A stretch of 64,000 nt of DNA from CAWKGV01 sp963849305 (lineage in GTDB: Bacteria; Pseudomonadota; Alphaproteobacteria; Acetobacterales; Acetobacteraceae): NCBI GenBank assembly GCA_963849305.1, contig CAWKGV010000005.1:248001-312000 (forward strand), given 5' to 3'. Below, one piece after another: positions 32,832 to 41,621 of this stretch (position 1 is its first letter; the number at the start of each line of letters is the position of its first letter). Position numbers and translations under genes: made by a program. The notes under the pieces were generated by a model. That model saw only the letters and a program-made list of their open reading frames with translations. It ran no database searches and was not told the origin of the DNA.

Positions 32832-33746
32832 TTAATCCAGCAACTCCCCCTTCTGCCCCTTGCGCGAGATCTCATGCCCTCCGGCCATGATCTCCAGCAC
32901 CCGCACGACCCCCGAATGATCCCACGCCTTCCCCCCATGTGCCTCCGCCATGTTGAACAATTGCTGCGTGTTCGCCGTGTTGGGCAATGCGATCCCCAGC
33001 GCACGCGCGCCTTGCAGGGCGAGGTTCAGGTCTTTCTGGTGCAATTCGATGCGGAAGCCCGGATCGAATTGGCGCTTGATCATCCGCTCGCCATGCAATT
33101 CCAGGATACGCGACGAAGCGAACCCGCCCATCAGCGCCGAGCGCACCTTGGCCGGGTCGGCGCCGGCCTTGGAGGCGAACAGCAGCGCCTCGGCCACCGC
33201 CTCTATGGTCAGCGCGACGATGATCTGGTTGGCGACCTTGGTGGTCTGGCCATCGCCGTTGCCGCCGACCAAAGTGATGTTCTTGCCCATCAGGTCGAAC
33301 AGCGGCTTGACCTTCTCGAACGCCCGCTCCGGCCCGCCCACCATGATCGTGAGGCTCGCCTGCTTGGCGCCGACCTCGCCGCCGGAGACCGGCGCATCCA
33401 GGTAGTCGCAGCCGAGCCCGTTGATCTTGCGCGCGAACTCCTTGGTCGCGATCGGCGAGATCGAACTCATGTCCACCACGATCTTGCCGGGAGAAAGCCC
33501 CGCGGCGACGCCCTTGGGGCCGAACAGCGCCGCGTCCACATGCGGCGTGTCCGGCACCATTGTAATCACGATCTCCGAGCGCCGCGCGACATCCTCGCTC
33601 GACTCGCAGGCTTGACCGCCCGCATCCAGCAACGGCTGCGGCAGCGGGCCGATATCGTAGAGGAACAGCTTGTGGCCGTGCTCGATCAGGTGCTGCGCCA
33701 TCGGGCGGCCCATGATGCCGAGGCCGATGAAACCGATGTTGCTCAT
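32832..33746 (-). CDS. glxR: Tartronate semialdehyde reductase (2-hydroxy-3-oxopropionate reductase)
   Basis: A 304-residue beta-hydroxyacid dehydrogenase. NIGFIGLGIMGRPMAQHLI binds NAD(P)H. YLDAPVSGGEVGAKQASLTI is the substrate motif and TTKVANQIIVALTIEAVAEA carries the catalytic Lys. LHQKDLNLALQGARALGIAL completes the signature. It reduces tartronate semialdehyde, the product of the adjacent glyoxylate carboligase, to D-glycerate. The gene lies 35 nt downstream of gcl. Confidence 0.93.
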   Translation of the reverse strand: MSNIGFIGLGIMGRPMAQHLIEHGHKLFLYDIGPLPQPLLDAGGQACESSEDVARRSEIVITMVPDTPHVDAALFGPKGVAAGLSPGKIVVDMSSISPIATKEFARKINGLGCDYLDAPVSGGEVGAKQASLTIMVGGPERAFEKVKPLFDLMGKNITLVGGNGDGQTTKVANQIIVALTIEAVAEALLFASKAGADPAKVRSALMGGFASSRILELHGERMIKRQFDPGFRIELHQKDLNLALQGARALGIALPNTANTQQLFNMAEAHGGKAWDHSGVVRVLEIMAGGHEISRKGQKGELLD

Positions 33747-33781
33747 CCGGCGATCTCCTTAGTGGTAGACAGAACTATCCC

Positions 33782-35575
33782 TCACGCCGTCACGTCCGCC
33801 CATTCGGCGTAGTCCGGCGCGAGCGCGAACTTGCTCGGCAGGTCGATGGTGTCCTCGAATTCGGTCACGTTGTCGATTTCGGTCCCCATCGCGACATTCG
33901 TCACCCGCTCCAGGATCATCTCGACCACCACCGGCACCCGGTGCTCCGCCATCCAGGCTTTCGCTTGCGCGATCGCCGGCTGGATGTCGTCTGGCCGCGT
34001 GACGCGGATCGCCTTGCAGCCCAAACCCTCGGCGACCTTCACGTGATCGACGCCGTAGCCGTGCAGCTCCGGGGCGTTGATGTTCTCGAACGCGAGCTGC
34101 ACGCAGTAATCCATCGCGAAGCCGCGCTGGGCCTGGCGGATCAGACCGAGATAGGAGTTGTTCACCAGCACATGGATATAGGGCAGGTTGAACTGCGCCC
34201 CGACCGCCAGCTCCTCGATCATGAACTGGAAATCATAGTCTCCCGATAGCGCCACGATCGGCCGGTCGGGATCGGCCGCGCGCACCCCGAGGGCGGCCGG
34301 TATGGTCCAGCCGAGCGGCCCGGCCTGGCCGCAATTGATCCAGTTGCGCGGGTGATAGACGTTGAGGAACTGCGCGCCCGCGATCTGCGACAGTCCGATC
34401 GTGGTCACGTAGCAGGTGTCGCGGCCGAACGCCTGGTTCATCTCCTGGTACACGCGCTGCGGTTTCAGCGGCACGTCGTCGAAATCGGTGCGCCGGAGCA
34501 TGATGCGCTTGCGCTCGCGGCACTCGGCCGGCCATTTGGAGCGGTTGCGCAACACGCCCTTGCGCTTACGCTCGCCCGCCTGCTGTATCAGCAGCTCCAG
34601 CGCCGCCTTGGCGTCGGAGACGATGCCGCAATCGGGGTTGAATACTCGCCCGATCTGGGTCGGCTCGATGTCGATGTGAACGAATGTGCGCCCGCTGGTA
34701 TAGACCTCGACCGACCCGGTGTGGCGGTTGGCCCAGCGGTTGCCGATGCCCATGACGAAGTCGGAGGCGAGCAAGGTCGCGTTGCCGTAACGATGGCTGG
34801 TCTGCAACCCGACCATGCCCGCCATCAGCGGATGGTCGTCCGGGATCGTGCCCCAGCCCATCAGGGTCGGGATCACGGGCACGCCGGTCAGCTCGGCGAA
34901 CTGCACCAGCAGGTCGGAGGCATCGGCGTTGATGATGCCTCCTCCAGCCACGATCAACGGCCGCTCCGCCTCGTTCAGCATCGACAGCGCCTTGTCGATC
35001 TGCGCCGGCGTGGCGCGCGGCTTATACACCGGTAGCGGCTCGTAGATGTCGGGGTCGAACTCGATCTCGCCCATCTGCACGTCGAACGGCAGGTCGATCA
35101 GCACCGGCCCGGGCCGGCCCGAGCGCATGAGGTGGAACGCCTGCTGGAACACCCTCGGCACCAGCCCCGGCTCGCGCACCGTCACCGCCCATTTCGCGAC
35201 CGGCTTGGCGATGCTCTCGATATCGACCGCCTGGAAGTCTTCCTTGTACAGACGCGAACGCGGCGCCTGGCCGGTGACGCACAAGATCGGGATGGAATCC
35301 GCCCAGGCGGAATAGAGGCCGGTGATCATGTCGGTTCCGGCGGGGCCGGAGGTGCCGATGCAGACGCCGATATTGCCGGCCCGCGCGCGGGTATAGCCCT
35401 CGGCCATGTGCGCCGCGCCCTCCACATGGCGGGCGAGGACATGCTGGATGGCGTTGCGCGGGCGGATCGCCGCGTAGATCGGGTTGATCGCGGCCCCTGG
35501 CACCCCGAACGTCATGGTCACGCCCTCGCGCTCCAGGACATGGACCGCCGCTTCGGTCGCTCGCATCTTGGCCAA
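33782..35575 (-). CDS. gcl: Glyoxylate carboligase
   Basis: A 597-residue thiamine-diphosphate enzyme that condenses two glyoxylates to tartronate semialdehyde and CO2. The usual catalytic Glu of this superfamily is replaced by Val in ARHVEGAAHMAEGYTRARAG, which is the diagnostic feature of Gcl. The TPP motif is VALSGDYDFQFMIEELAVG followed by NNSYLGLIR. The initiator is a TTG at 35575 (TTG GCC AAG ATG CGA, matching the family start MAKMRA) with GGAGGGG 5 nt upstream, although a downstream ATG at 35566 is possible. First gene of gcl-glxR-glcD. Hydroxypyruvate isomerase is not present. Confidence 0.93.
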   Translation of the reverse strand: MAKMRATEAAVHVLEREGVTMTFGVPGAAINPIYAAIRPRNAIQHVLARHVEGAAHMAEGYTRARAGNIGVCIGTSGPAGTDMITGLYSAWADSIPILCVTGQAPRSRLYKEDFQAVDIESIAKPVAKWAVTVREPGLVPRVFQQAFHLMRSGRPGPVLIDLPFDVQMGEIEFDPDIYEPLPVYKPRATPAQIDKALSMLNEAERPLIVAGGGIINADASDLLVQFAELTGVPVIPTLMGWGTIPDDHPLMAGMVGLQTSHRYGNATLLASDFVMGIGNRWANRHTGSVEVYTSGRTFVHIDIEPTQIGRVFNPDCGIVSDAKAALELLIQQAGERKRKGVLRNRSKWPAECRERKRIMLRRTDFDDVPLKPQRVYQEMNQAFGRDTCYVTTIGLSQIAGAQFLNVYHPRNWINCGQAGPLGWTIPAALGVRAADPDRPIVALSGDYDFQFMIEELAVGAQFNLPYIHVLVNNSYLGLIRQAQRGFAMDYCVQLAFENINAPELHGYGVDHVKVAEGLGCKAIRVTRPDDIQPAIAQAKAWMAEHRVPVVVEMILERVTNVAMGTEIDNVTEFEDTIDLPSKFALAPDYAEWADVTA

Positions 35576-35706
35576 TTGTCCCCTCCGTGTCCTGGTTCCA
35601 ACCGCTGAGCCAGGAGACGATGAGGGACGGCTATAGGGGGTTCCGTCAATGGGCGAGGCCGTCTGGTGCGTGCTTGCCATTTGGCGAGACAGTGGGGCGT
35701 CCCCAT

Positions 35707-36768
35707 ATGGCGGCCGCCATGTTCGATTCCCCCACCCAGTTCGTCCTCGACGACTCCGATCAGGTGCGAGACCAATTCTCGGGGCCTGACCACGCGGATG
35801 CCGATGCCGCCCTCCTCGATGCCTATTCCCGCTCGGTATCAGGCGTGATCGAGCAGGTCGGCCCATCGGTCGTGCGGGTCGAGACGCAGCGCGCGGACCA
35901 GCGCGGCGGCCGAGGCGGCATCGGCTCCGGGGTCGTGATCACGCCCGACGGCCTGATCCTGACCAACTTCCACGTCATCGACGGCGCGCGCCGGGTCCGC
36001 GTCGCCACCCCAGACGGGCGCACGCTCGAAGCCGAACTCCTTGGCGGCGATCCCGATAGTGATATCGCCGTGCTGCGCGCGGACAGCCGGACCTCGCTGA
36101 TCGCGGCGCGGCTCGGCGATTCGAAGCGGCTGCGGCGCGGCCAGCTCGTGGTCGCGATCGGCAACCCGCTCGGCTTCGAATCCAGCGCGACGGCGGGCAT
36201 CGTCTCGGCGCTCGGGCGGACGCTGCGGGCGCGCACCGGGCGGCTGATCGAGGACATCGTCCAGACCGATGCCGCGCTCAATCCTGGTAATTCCGGCGGC
36301 CCGCTGGTGGCCTCCAACGGCGAGGTCGTCGGCATCAACACGGCCGTCATCCAGGGCACGCAAGGTCTGTGCTTCGCGGTCGCCAGCAACACCGCCCAGT
36401 TCGTGCTGAGCGAACTGCTCGCGCATGGCCGCGTCCGTCGCGGCTCGATCGGCATCGCGGCGCAGACCGCGCGGCTCGCCCGGCGCATCGCCTACGCGGC
36501 GGGACTGGAACAGGCGTCGGGCGCGCTCATCGCCTCGCTCGATCCGTCCGGCCCCGCCGCCGGTGCCGGCCTCGTCGCCGGCGACATCATCGTGGCCTTC
36601 GACGGATCGCGCGTCACCGGCGTGGACGACGTCATCCGGATGCTCAATGCCGATCGGATCGGCCGGTCCATCACCGTCGAGGTAGTGCGCGGCTCGGGGC
36701 TGCGCCAGCTCCAGGTCGTGCCGACTGACCGCGCGGAGCGGCCAGCACCGCCGGCCCCTTCGGTGTAA
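35707..36768 (+). CDS. HtrA/DegP-like S1C serine protease
   Basis: A protein of about 353 residues with a trypsin-like domain and one PDZ domain. The triad is His in LTNFHVIDGARRV, Asp in DPDSDIAVLRAD, and Ser in DAALNPGNSGGPLVASNG. The PDZ domain (about 255-335) contains SGALIASLDPSGPAAGAGL and VAGDIIVAFDGSRVTGVDD. DegP-type proteins are periplasmic, but no signal peptide or membrane anchor is visible from the ATG at 35707 or from 35719, so this copy is probably cytoplasmic. It is divergent from gcl. Confidence 0.87.
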   Translation: MAAAMFDSPTQFVLDDSDQVRDQFSGPDHADADAALLDAYSRSVSGVIEQVGPSVVRVETQRADQRGGRGGIGSGVVITPDGLILTNFHVIDGARRVRVATPDGRTLEAELLGGDPDSDIAVLRADSRTSLIAARLGDSKRLRRGQLVVAIGNPLGFESSATAGIVSALGRTLRARTGRLIEDIVQTDAALNPGNSGGPLVASNGEVVGINTAVIQGTQGLCFAVASNTAQFVLSELLAHGRVRRGSIGIAAQTARLARRIAYAAGLEQASGALIASLDPSGPAAGAGLVAGDIIVAFDGSRVTGVDDVIRMLNADRIGRSITVEVVRGSGLRQLQVVPTDRAERPAPPAPSV

Positions 36769-36788
36769 TCCATAAGCGGAGGTTGCGC

Positions 36789-37634
36789 ATGCAACAGCGT
36801 CCATTCGGTTCCACCAAGCGGGACGTTTCCGTGATCGGCCAGGGCGCCTGGTACATCGAGGAGGCCGACCGGCCCGCCGCGATCGCCGCCTTGCGGCGCG
36901 GTCTCGATCTCGGCGCGACCCATATCGACACCGCGGAGATGTACGGCGCAGGCGCCTCTGAGGAGGTGATCGGCGAAGTCATCGCCGGGCGGCGCGACGA
37001 GGTGTTCCTGGTCTCGAAAGTGCTTCCCCAGAACGCCTCTCTGGCGGGCACGCAGGCGGCCTGCGAGCGGTCGCTCACCCGGCTCGGGACCGACCGCCTG
37101 GATTGTTACTTGCTGCACTGGCGCGGCGCCCATCCCTTGGAAGAGACGGTGGCCGCCTTCGAGCAGCTACGCAGCGCGGGGAAGATCCTCGCCTGGGGCG
37201 TGAGCAACTTCGATGCCGACGATCTCGACGAGGTTTGGGCGATCCAGGCCGCGAGTCGGCCCGCCTGCAACCAGGTGCTGTATCATTTGCAGGAGCGCGC
37301 CATCGAGCACCGCGTGATCCCGTGGTGCGAGCGCCACGGCGTCGCCGTCACCGCGTACAGCCCGTTCGGCCATAACCGCTTCCCCGGCGCGCGGACCGAA
37401 GGCGGCCGCGTGCTTGCCGATATCGCCGCCGCGCGTGGCGCGACGCTACGCCAGGTGGCGCTCGCCTTCCTCACGCGCCAGCCGTCGCTGTTTGCCATTC
37501 CCAAGGCATCCAGCGTTGCCCACGTCGAGGAGAACGCGGGAGCTGGTGGGCTCGTGCTCTCTCCGGCCGAGCTTGAGCGCATCGAAGCCGCCTTCCCGCG
37601 AGGTTCGCGCCCGCGCGCGCTGCCGATGCTGTAG
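36789..37634 (+). CDS. Aldo/keto reductase
   Basis: A 281-residue NADPH-dependent AKR. The catalytic tetrad is visible: Asp and Tyr in HIDTAEMYGAG, Lys in VFLVSKVLP, and His in CYLLHWRGAHP. Cofactor residues lie in FAIPKASSVAHVEENAGA. The ATG at 36789 is chosen over a TTG at 36783 because GGAGG at 36778-36782 is optimally spaced. The substrate is likely a small aldehyde or ketone. It follows the HtrA-like gene by 20 nt and precedes a DUF2630 gene by 22 nt on the same strand. Confidence 0.88.
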   Translation: MQQRPFGSTKRDVSVIGQGAWYIEEADRPAAIAALRRGLDLGATHIDTAEMYGAGASEEVIGEVIAGRRDEVFLVSKVLPQNASLAGTQAACERSLTRLGTDRLDCYLLHWRGAHPLEETVAAFEQLRSAGKILAWGVSNFDADDLDEVWAIQAASRPACNQVLYHLQERAIEHRVIPWCERHGVAVTAYSPFGHNRFPGARTEGGRVLADIAAARGATLRQVALAFLTRQPSLFAIPKASSVAHVEENAGAGGLVLSPAELERIEAAFPRGSRPRALPML

Positions 37635-37656
37635 CACAGGAACCAGGAGCGTCATC

Positions 37657-37902
37657 ATGGCAGACCAAACCACCGACCAGGCGGTGCTCGACCACATTCA
37701 GCGCCTGGTCGCCGAGGAGGAGCGCATCTACGCACAAGCTGCTCCCTCCGATGCCGACCGGGACCGGCTGTCGAACATCAATGTCGCGCTGGACCAGTGC
37801 TGGGATTTGCTGCGACAGCGCCGCGCCCTGCGCGAATTCGGCCGCGACCCGGACGACGCCGCATCGCGACCTGCGAGCGTGGTGGAGAAGTATCAAGGGT
37901 AA
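37657..37902 (+). CDS. DUF2630 family small protein
   Basis: An 81-residue, highly charged helical protein: DQAVLDHIQRLVAEEERIYA and then LDQCWDLLRQRRALREFGRD. This pattern matches the DUF2630 family, which is about 80 residues long and of unknown function. AGGAG precedes the ATG at 37657. It is probably co-transcribed with the aldo/keto reductase. Confidence 0.8.
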   Translation: MADQTTDQAVLDHIQRLVAEEERIYAQAAPSDADRDRLSNINVALDQCWDLLRQRRALREFGRDPDDAASRPASVVEKYQG

Positions 37903-38034
37903 CTCCGACGGTCGGCCCAGGGGTCAAGTCCGCCATTACGGAGCACGGTTTTTAGCCCCAATGGGCCTTCGGACCGAGAAAGCGCGGCGGTGGCGACGAG
38001 ATCATGAGCAATCTCCTGAGTAGCGCCCGGTTGA

Positions 38035-39846
38035 TCACGCCTTGAGCTTGTCCGGCATGGCGGGAGGCTCTTCAGGGTCGACAACCACCTCGATGACGGC
38101 GGGACCGGGGCCACGCAAAGCCGCGTCAATCGCCGGTCGCAGCTCGGACGATGTCCCGGCATGAAAGCCGGCGGCACCGCAGGCCTTCGCGAAGGCGACA
38201 AAATCGATCGGTCCCAGCTCGATTCCGAATGGCTTGTAGCCGAGATCGGTCTGCTCGAATCGCACCTCCGCAAGGCTGTTATTCTTTAGGATCATCACCT
38301 TCACCGGCAGGTTTAGCCGCGCCGCAGTGGTCAGCTCCGCCATCAGCATCGCAAAGCCGCCGTCGCCGACGATGGCCACCGATTGGCGGCCGGGATAGGC
38401 CAGCGCTGCCGCGATCGCATAGGGCAGCCCCGGCGCCATCGTGGCCAAAAGCCCCGTGCCAGTCAGGCGTTGGCCTTCCCTCAGCATCAGGCAGCGCGCG
38501 GCGAAATGGGTGTTGGCACCGCAGTCGAGCGAAATCACGGCATCGGGCGCCAGCGCCTCGGACAGTGCCGCGATCGCCATCTGAGGGCGCATGGGCGTGC
38601 GTTCGGACGCGACAACGCGCCGAAGCAGGCTGTTCCAGTCGCTCATGCGCGACTGCGCAGTCGCGAGAAAGCTCCGGTCCTGTTTATGCCGCAGTATCGG
38701 CAACAGCGCCTGCAAGGTAGCCTTCACGTCCCCGACCAGTCCGATCTCGACGGGATAGCGCAGGCCAATCCGGTCGGGGTTGATGTCGACCTGCACGCCC
38801 CGCGCCTGACCCGGCTTCGGGTAAAAGTTGATCCATGGCATGGTCGAGCCGAGGATCAGGACCGTGTCGCATTCGCGCATCGCTTGTTCGGACGGCACTG
38901 TACCCAGATGCCCGATGCCCCCCGTGGTATAAGGGCTGTCATCGGGCAACACCGCCTTGCCAAGAAGCGCCTTGGCGACCGGAGCCCCCAGCCGATCGGC
39001 GACCTGCGTAACCTCGTCGCGGGCCGCAAGCGCACCCTGCCCAACCAGCACAGCGACCCTCTGGCCGGAATTCAGCAGCTCCGATGCCTGCCGCAGCTGA
39101 TCCCCACCCGGTACGGCGATGTTCGGCAGCCAGGACGAGGAGGTGCGCAGGCCGTGATACTCCATCGACGGCGTGTCCGCTGACAGTTTCATCGCCTGCA
39201 CATCTTTTGGGACGGTAATATGGGCGACGCCGCGACCGCTCAAGGCGGACCGGCAGGCAATGTCGGCCACCACCAACGCGTGACCGGGACTGGTAACGGC
39301 TGTGTTATAGAGTGCGACTCCCTTCATCAACTCGACGGTGTTCACATCCTGCATGAAGCGCGTGTCGATCAGGTCGTGGAACGTGAGGCCGGTGATCGCG
39401 ATGACGGGCGCGCTGTCCATTTTCGCGTCGTAGAGGCCGTTCAGCAGGTGGATGGCGCCGGGTCCCGTGGTGGCGATGCAGGCGCCAAGCCGCCCCGTAT
39501 GCTTGGCGTAACCGCAGGCCATGAAGGCCGCCGCCTCCTCGTGCCGTACGCCGATATAGCGGATCTTGTCCTGCCGTACGCTGATGGCCTCGATCAGCGG
39601 CCCGATGCCGTCACCCACGATCCCGAAGATAACGGGTACGCCCCAGGCGATCAGCGTCTCGATGATGATATCGGCCGTGGTCCGATCACCGGCGATACGG
39701 GGCGGGCTTGGCTGCGGCTGTACGGCGGCCATCACCTCGGACGGCTGGGCCGCTGCCGGAGTGGATGGAAGCGCCCGACTGGCCACGAGCCCTAATCCGG
39801 CTGCGCCGGTGGCGCGAAACAGGTCTCGGCGACTTTGATGATCCAT
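38035..39846 (-). CDS. Tat-targeted PoxB-like thiamine-diphosphate enzyme
   Basis: A 603-residue protein with three TPP-enzyme domains resembling pyruvate oxidase/pyruvate dehydrogenase (quinone). The catalytic Glu is present in GVRHEEAAAFMACGYAKHTG. TPP binding is VAIVGDGGFAMLMAELTTAA followed by KNNSLAEVRFEQTDLGYKPF. The central domain reads AVLVGQGALAARDEV. It starts with a twin-arginine signal, QSRRDLFRATGAAGLGLVAS and an Ala-rich cleavage site (TPAAAQ), so the folded, cofactor-loaded enzyme would be exported to the periplasm. The ATG at 39846 fits the signal. It is divergent from an aldehyde dehydrogenase 162 bp away. The C-terminal lipid-binding helix of E. coli PoxB is not evident. Confidence 0.88.
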   Translation of the reverse strand: MDHQSRRDLFRATGAAGLGLVASRALPSTPAAAQPSEVMAAVQPQPSPPRIAGDRTTADIIIETLIAWGVPVIFGIVGDGIGPLIEAISVRQDKIRYIGVRHEEAAAFMACGYAKHTGRLGACIATTGPGAIHLLNGLYDAKMDSAPVIAITGLTFHDLIDTRFMQDVNTVELMKGVALYNTAVTSPGHALVVADIACRSALSGRGVAHITVPKDVQAMKLSADTPSMEYHGLRTSSSWLPNIAVPGGDQLRQASELLNSGQRVAVLVGQGALAARDEVTQVADRLGAPVAKALLGKAVLPDDSPYTTGGIGHLGTVPSEQAMRECDTVLILGSTMPWINFYPKPGQARGVQVDINPDRIGLRYPVEIGLVGDVKATLQALLPILRHKQDRSFLATAQSRMSDWNSLLRRVVASERTPMRPQMAIAALSEALAPDAVISLDCGANTHFAARCLMLREGQRLTGTGLLATMAPGLPYAIAAALAYPGRQSVAIVGDGGFAMLMAELTTAARLNLPVKVMILKNNSLAEVRFEQTDLGYKPFGIELGPIDFVAFAKACGAAGFHAGTSSELRPAIDAALRGPGPAVIEVVVDPEEPPAMPDKLKA

Positions 39847-40008
39847 TGGAGCTATCCGTGCCTCACATGCCACTCGTTTAACCAGGCCAGCCCGGGAGAG
39901 TTCAGTCGCGAACAGGAACGTCAGCGTGGGAGCCGGTGCCCGGGGTGATACAGACGATCGTGCGCCCTATAATTAAGCGCATTAGCTCGCCGAACTCAGG
40001 AGGAGATC

Positions 40009-41514
40009 ATGGACACGATCGAGCAGCGCCGCGTGCGGGAAACCGGCCTGAATCGGGCCAAGATGCTGGTCGGCGGGGAGTGGGTGGACAGCGCGTCGGG
40101 AGAGACGCTGCCGGTGCAGAACCCGGCCAATCGCGAAGTCTTCGCCGAGATCCAGCGCGGGCGCGCCCCCGACATGGACCGCGCCGTCGCCGCCGCGGCC
40201 AAGGCGTTCCCGGCTTGGAGCCGCGTGGTGCCGCGCGAGCGCGGGCGGCGGCTGCTCAAGATCGCCGATGCGCTGGAAGCGCGGACCGAGGAGATGGCGC
40301 GCACGATCGCGCGCGAGACCGGCAACGCGCTGCGCACGCAGGCCCGGCCGGAGGCCAAGAGCGCAGCCGACATCTTCCGCTATTTCGGCGGTTTGGGCGG
40401 CGAGCTGAAGGGCGAGACCATACCGCTCGGCGAGCATGTGCTGAGCTACACCCGCCGCGAGCCGCTCGGGGTCGTGGGCGCGATCATCCCCTGGAACGCG
40501 CCGGTGCTGCTCGCCGCCCTCAAGATCGCCGCCGCGCTCTGCGCCGGCAACACGATGGTCATGAAGGCGGCCCAGGACGCGGCGCTCGGGGTGCTGATGC
40601 TGGCCGGGGTTTGCCAGGAGCATTTGCCACCGGGCGTGCTGAACATGCTCACCGGGCTCGGCGAGGAGTGCGGCGCGCCGCTCGCCCAGCATCCGACGGT
40701 CCGCAAGCTTTCTTTCACCGGCTCGACCGAAGTGGGCAAGCTGGTGATGCGCGCGGCGGCAGAGAGGATCGTGCCGGTATCGCTGGAACTCGGCGGCAAG
40801 AGCCCGTCGATTGTTTATCCCGATGTCGGGACCGAGGACTGGGTGGTGGAGGGCATCATGGCGGCGATGCGCTTCACCCGGCAGAGCCAATCCTGCACCG
40901 CGGGCTCGCGGCTGTTCCTGCACAGGAAAATCTTCGATCCGTTCTTGGCTGCGTTGGAAGCCAAGGCCAAGGCGCTCAAGATCGGCGACCCGCTGGACGA
41001 AGCCACCGATATGGGCGCGATCGTCAACGAGAAGCAGTTCCGGAAGGTGTGCGGCTATATCGAGGAGGGGCTCGCGCGCGAGGATGCGCGCGCCGTGTTC
41101 GGCGGGTTGCCGCCGGCGGAAGGGCCGCTCGCACGGGGCTATTTCGCCATCCCGACAGTGTTCGCCGACGCCTCGAACGACTGGCGGTTGGCGCGCGAGG
41201 AGATCTTCGGCCCGGTCTTGGTGGCGATCCCGTGGGATGACGAGGCCGAGGCGATCCGCATGGCCAACGATAGCCATTACGGCCTGGCCGCCTATGTCTG
41301 GACCCACGACATCACCACCGGCCTGCGCACCGCGCACGCGATCGAGTCCGGCTGGGTGCAGGTGAACCAAGGTCTGGGTCAGACCCCCGGCCACTCCTAT
41401 GGCGGCTACAAGCAGAGCGGCATCGGGCGGGAGTTCTCGCTGGAGGGAATGCTCGACAGCTTCACGCAACGCAAGAACGTCACGGTGAGCCTGACAGCGC
41501 CGGCGCGGATGTGA
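40009..41514 (+). CDS. Aldehyde dehydrogenase family protein
   Basis: A 501-residue NAD(P)-dependent aldehyde dehydrogenase. VVGAIIPWNAPVLLAALKIA (with the active-site Asn) and KLSFTGSTEVGKLVM form the NAD region. VSLELGGKSPSIV carries the general-base Glu and TRQSQSCTAGSRLF the catalytic Cys. REEIFGPVLVAIPWDDE and GGYKQSGIGREFSLEG close the fold. AGGAGGAG is directly upstream of the ATG. The substrate could be any small or aromatic aldehyde. It is divergent from the Tat-tagged TPP enzyme. Confidence 0.9.
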   Translation: MDTIEQRRVRETGLNRAKMLVGGEWVDSASGETLPVQNPANREVFAEIQRGRAPDMDRAVAAAAKAFPAWSRVVPRERGRRLLKIADALEARTEEMARTIARETGNALRTQARPEAKSAADIFRYFGGLGGELKGETIPLGEHVLSYTRREPLGVVGAIIPWNAPVLLAALKIAAALCAGNTMVMKAAQDAALGVLMLAGVCQEHLPPGVLNMLTGLGEECGAPLAQHPTVRKLSFTGSTEVGKLVMRAAAERIVPVSLELGGKSPSIVYPDVGTEDWVVEGIMAAMRFTRQSQSCTAGSRLFLHRKIFDPFLAALEAKAKALKIGDPLDEATDMGAIVNEKQFRKVCGYIEEGLAREDARAVFGGLPPAEGPLARGYFAIPTVFADASNDWRLAREEIFGPVLVAIPWDDEAEAIRMANDSHYGLAAYVWTHDITTGLRTAHAIESGWVQVNQGLGQTPGHSYGGYKQSGIGREFSLEGMLDSFTQRKNVTVSLTAPARM

Positions 41515-41621
41515 GGTCTTCTCGCGCTTGATCCAAGAGCAAGGACCGGAGTGTCTGCGGGCGTCGTCTGCACCATATCGGCGGAAGCAAGCCGATCGGC
41601 GCGAAGCCTGAAAGGATCAAG

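Noticed and set aside
33782..35866. An N-terminal extension of glyoxylate carboligase to 694 residues
   Set aside because: Homology begins at the TTG/ATG at 35575/35566 with a strong Shine-Dalgarno. The upstream part is antisense to the HtrA-like gene.
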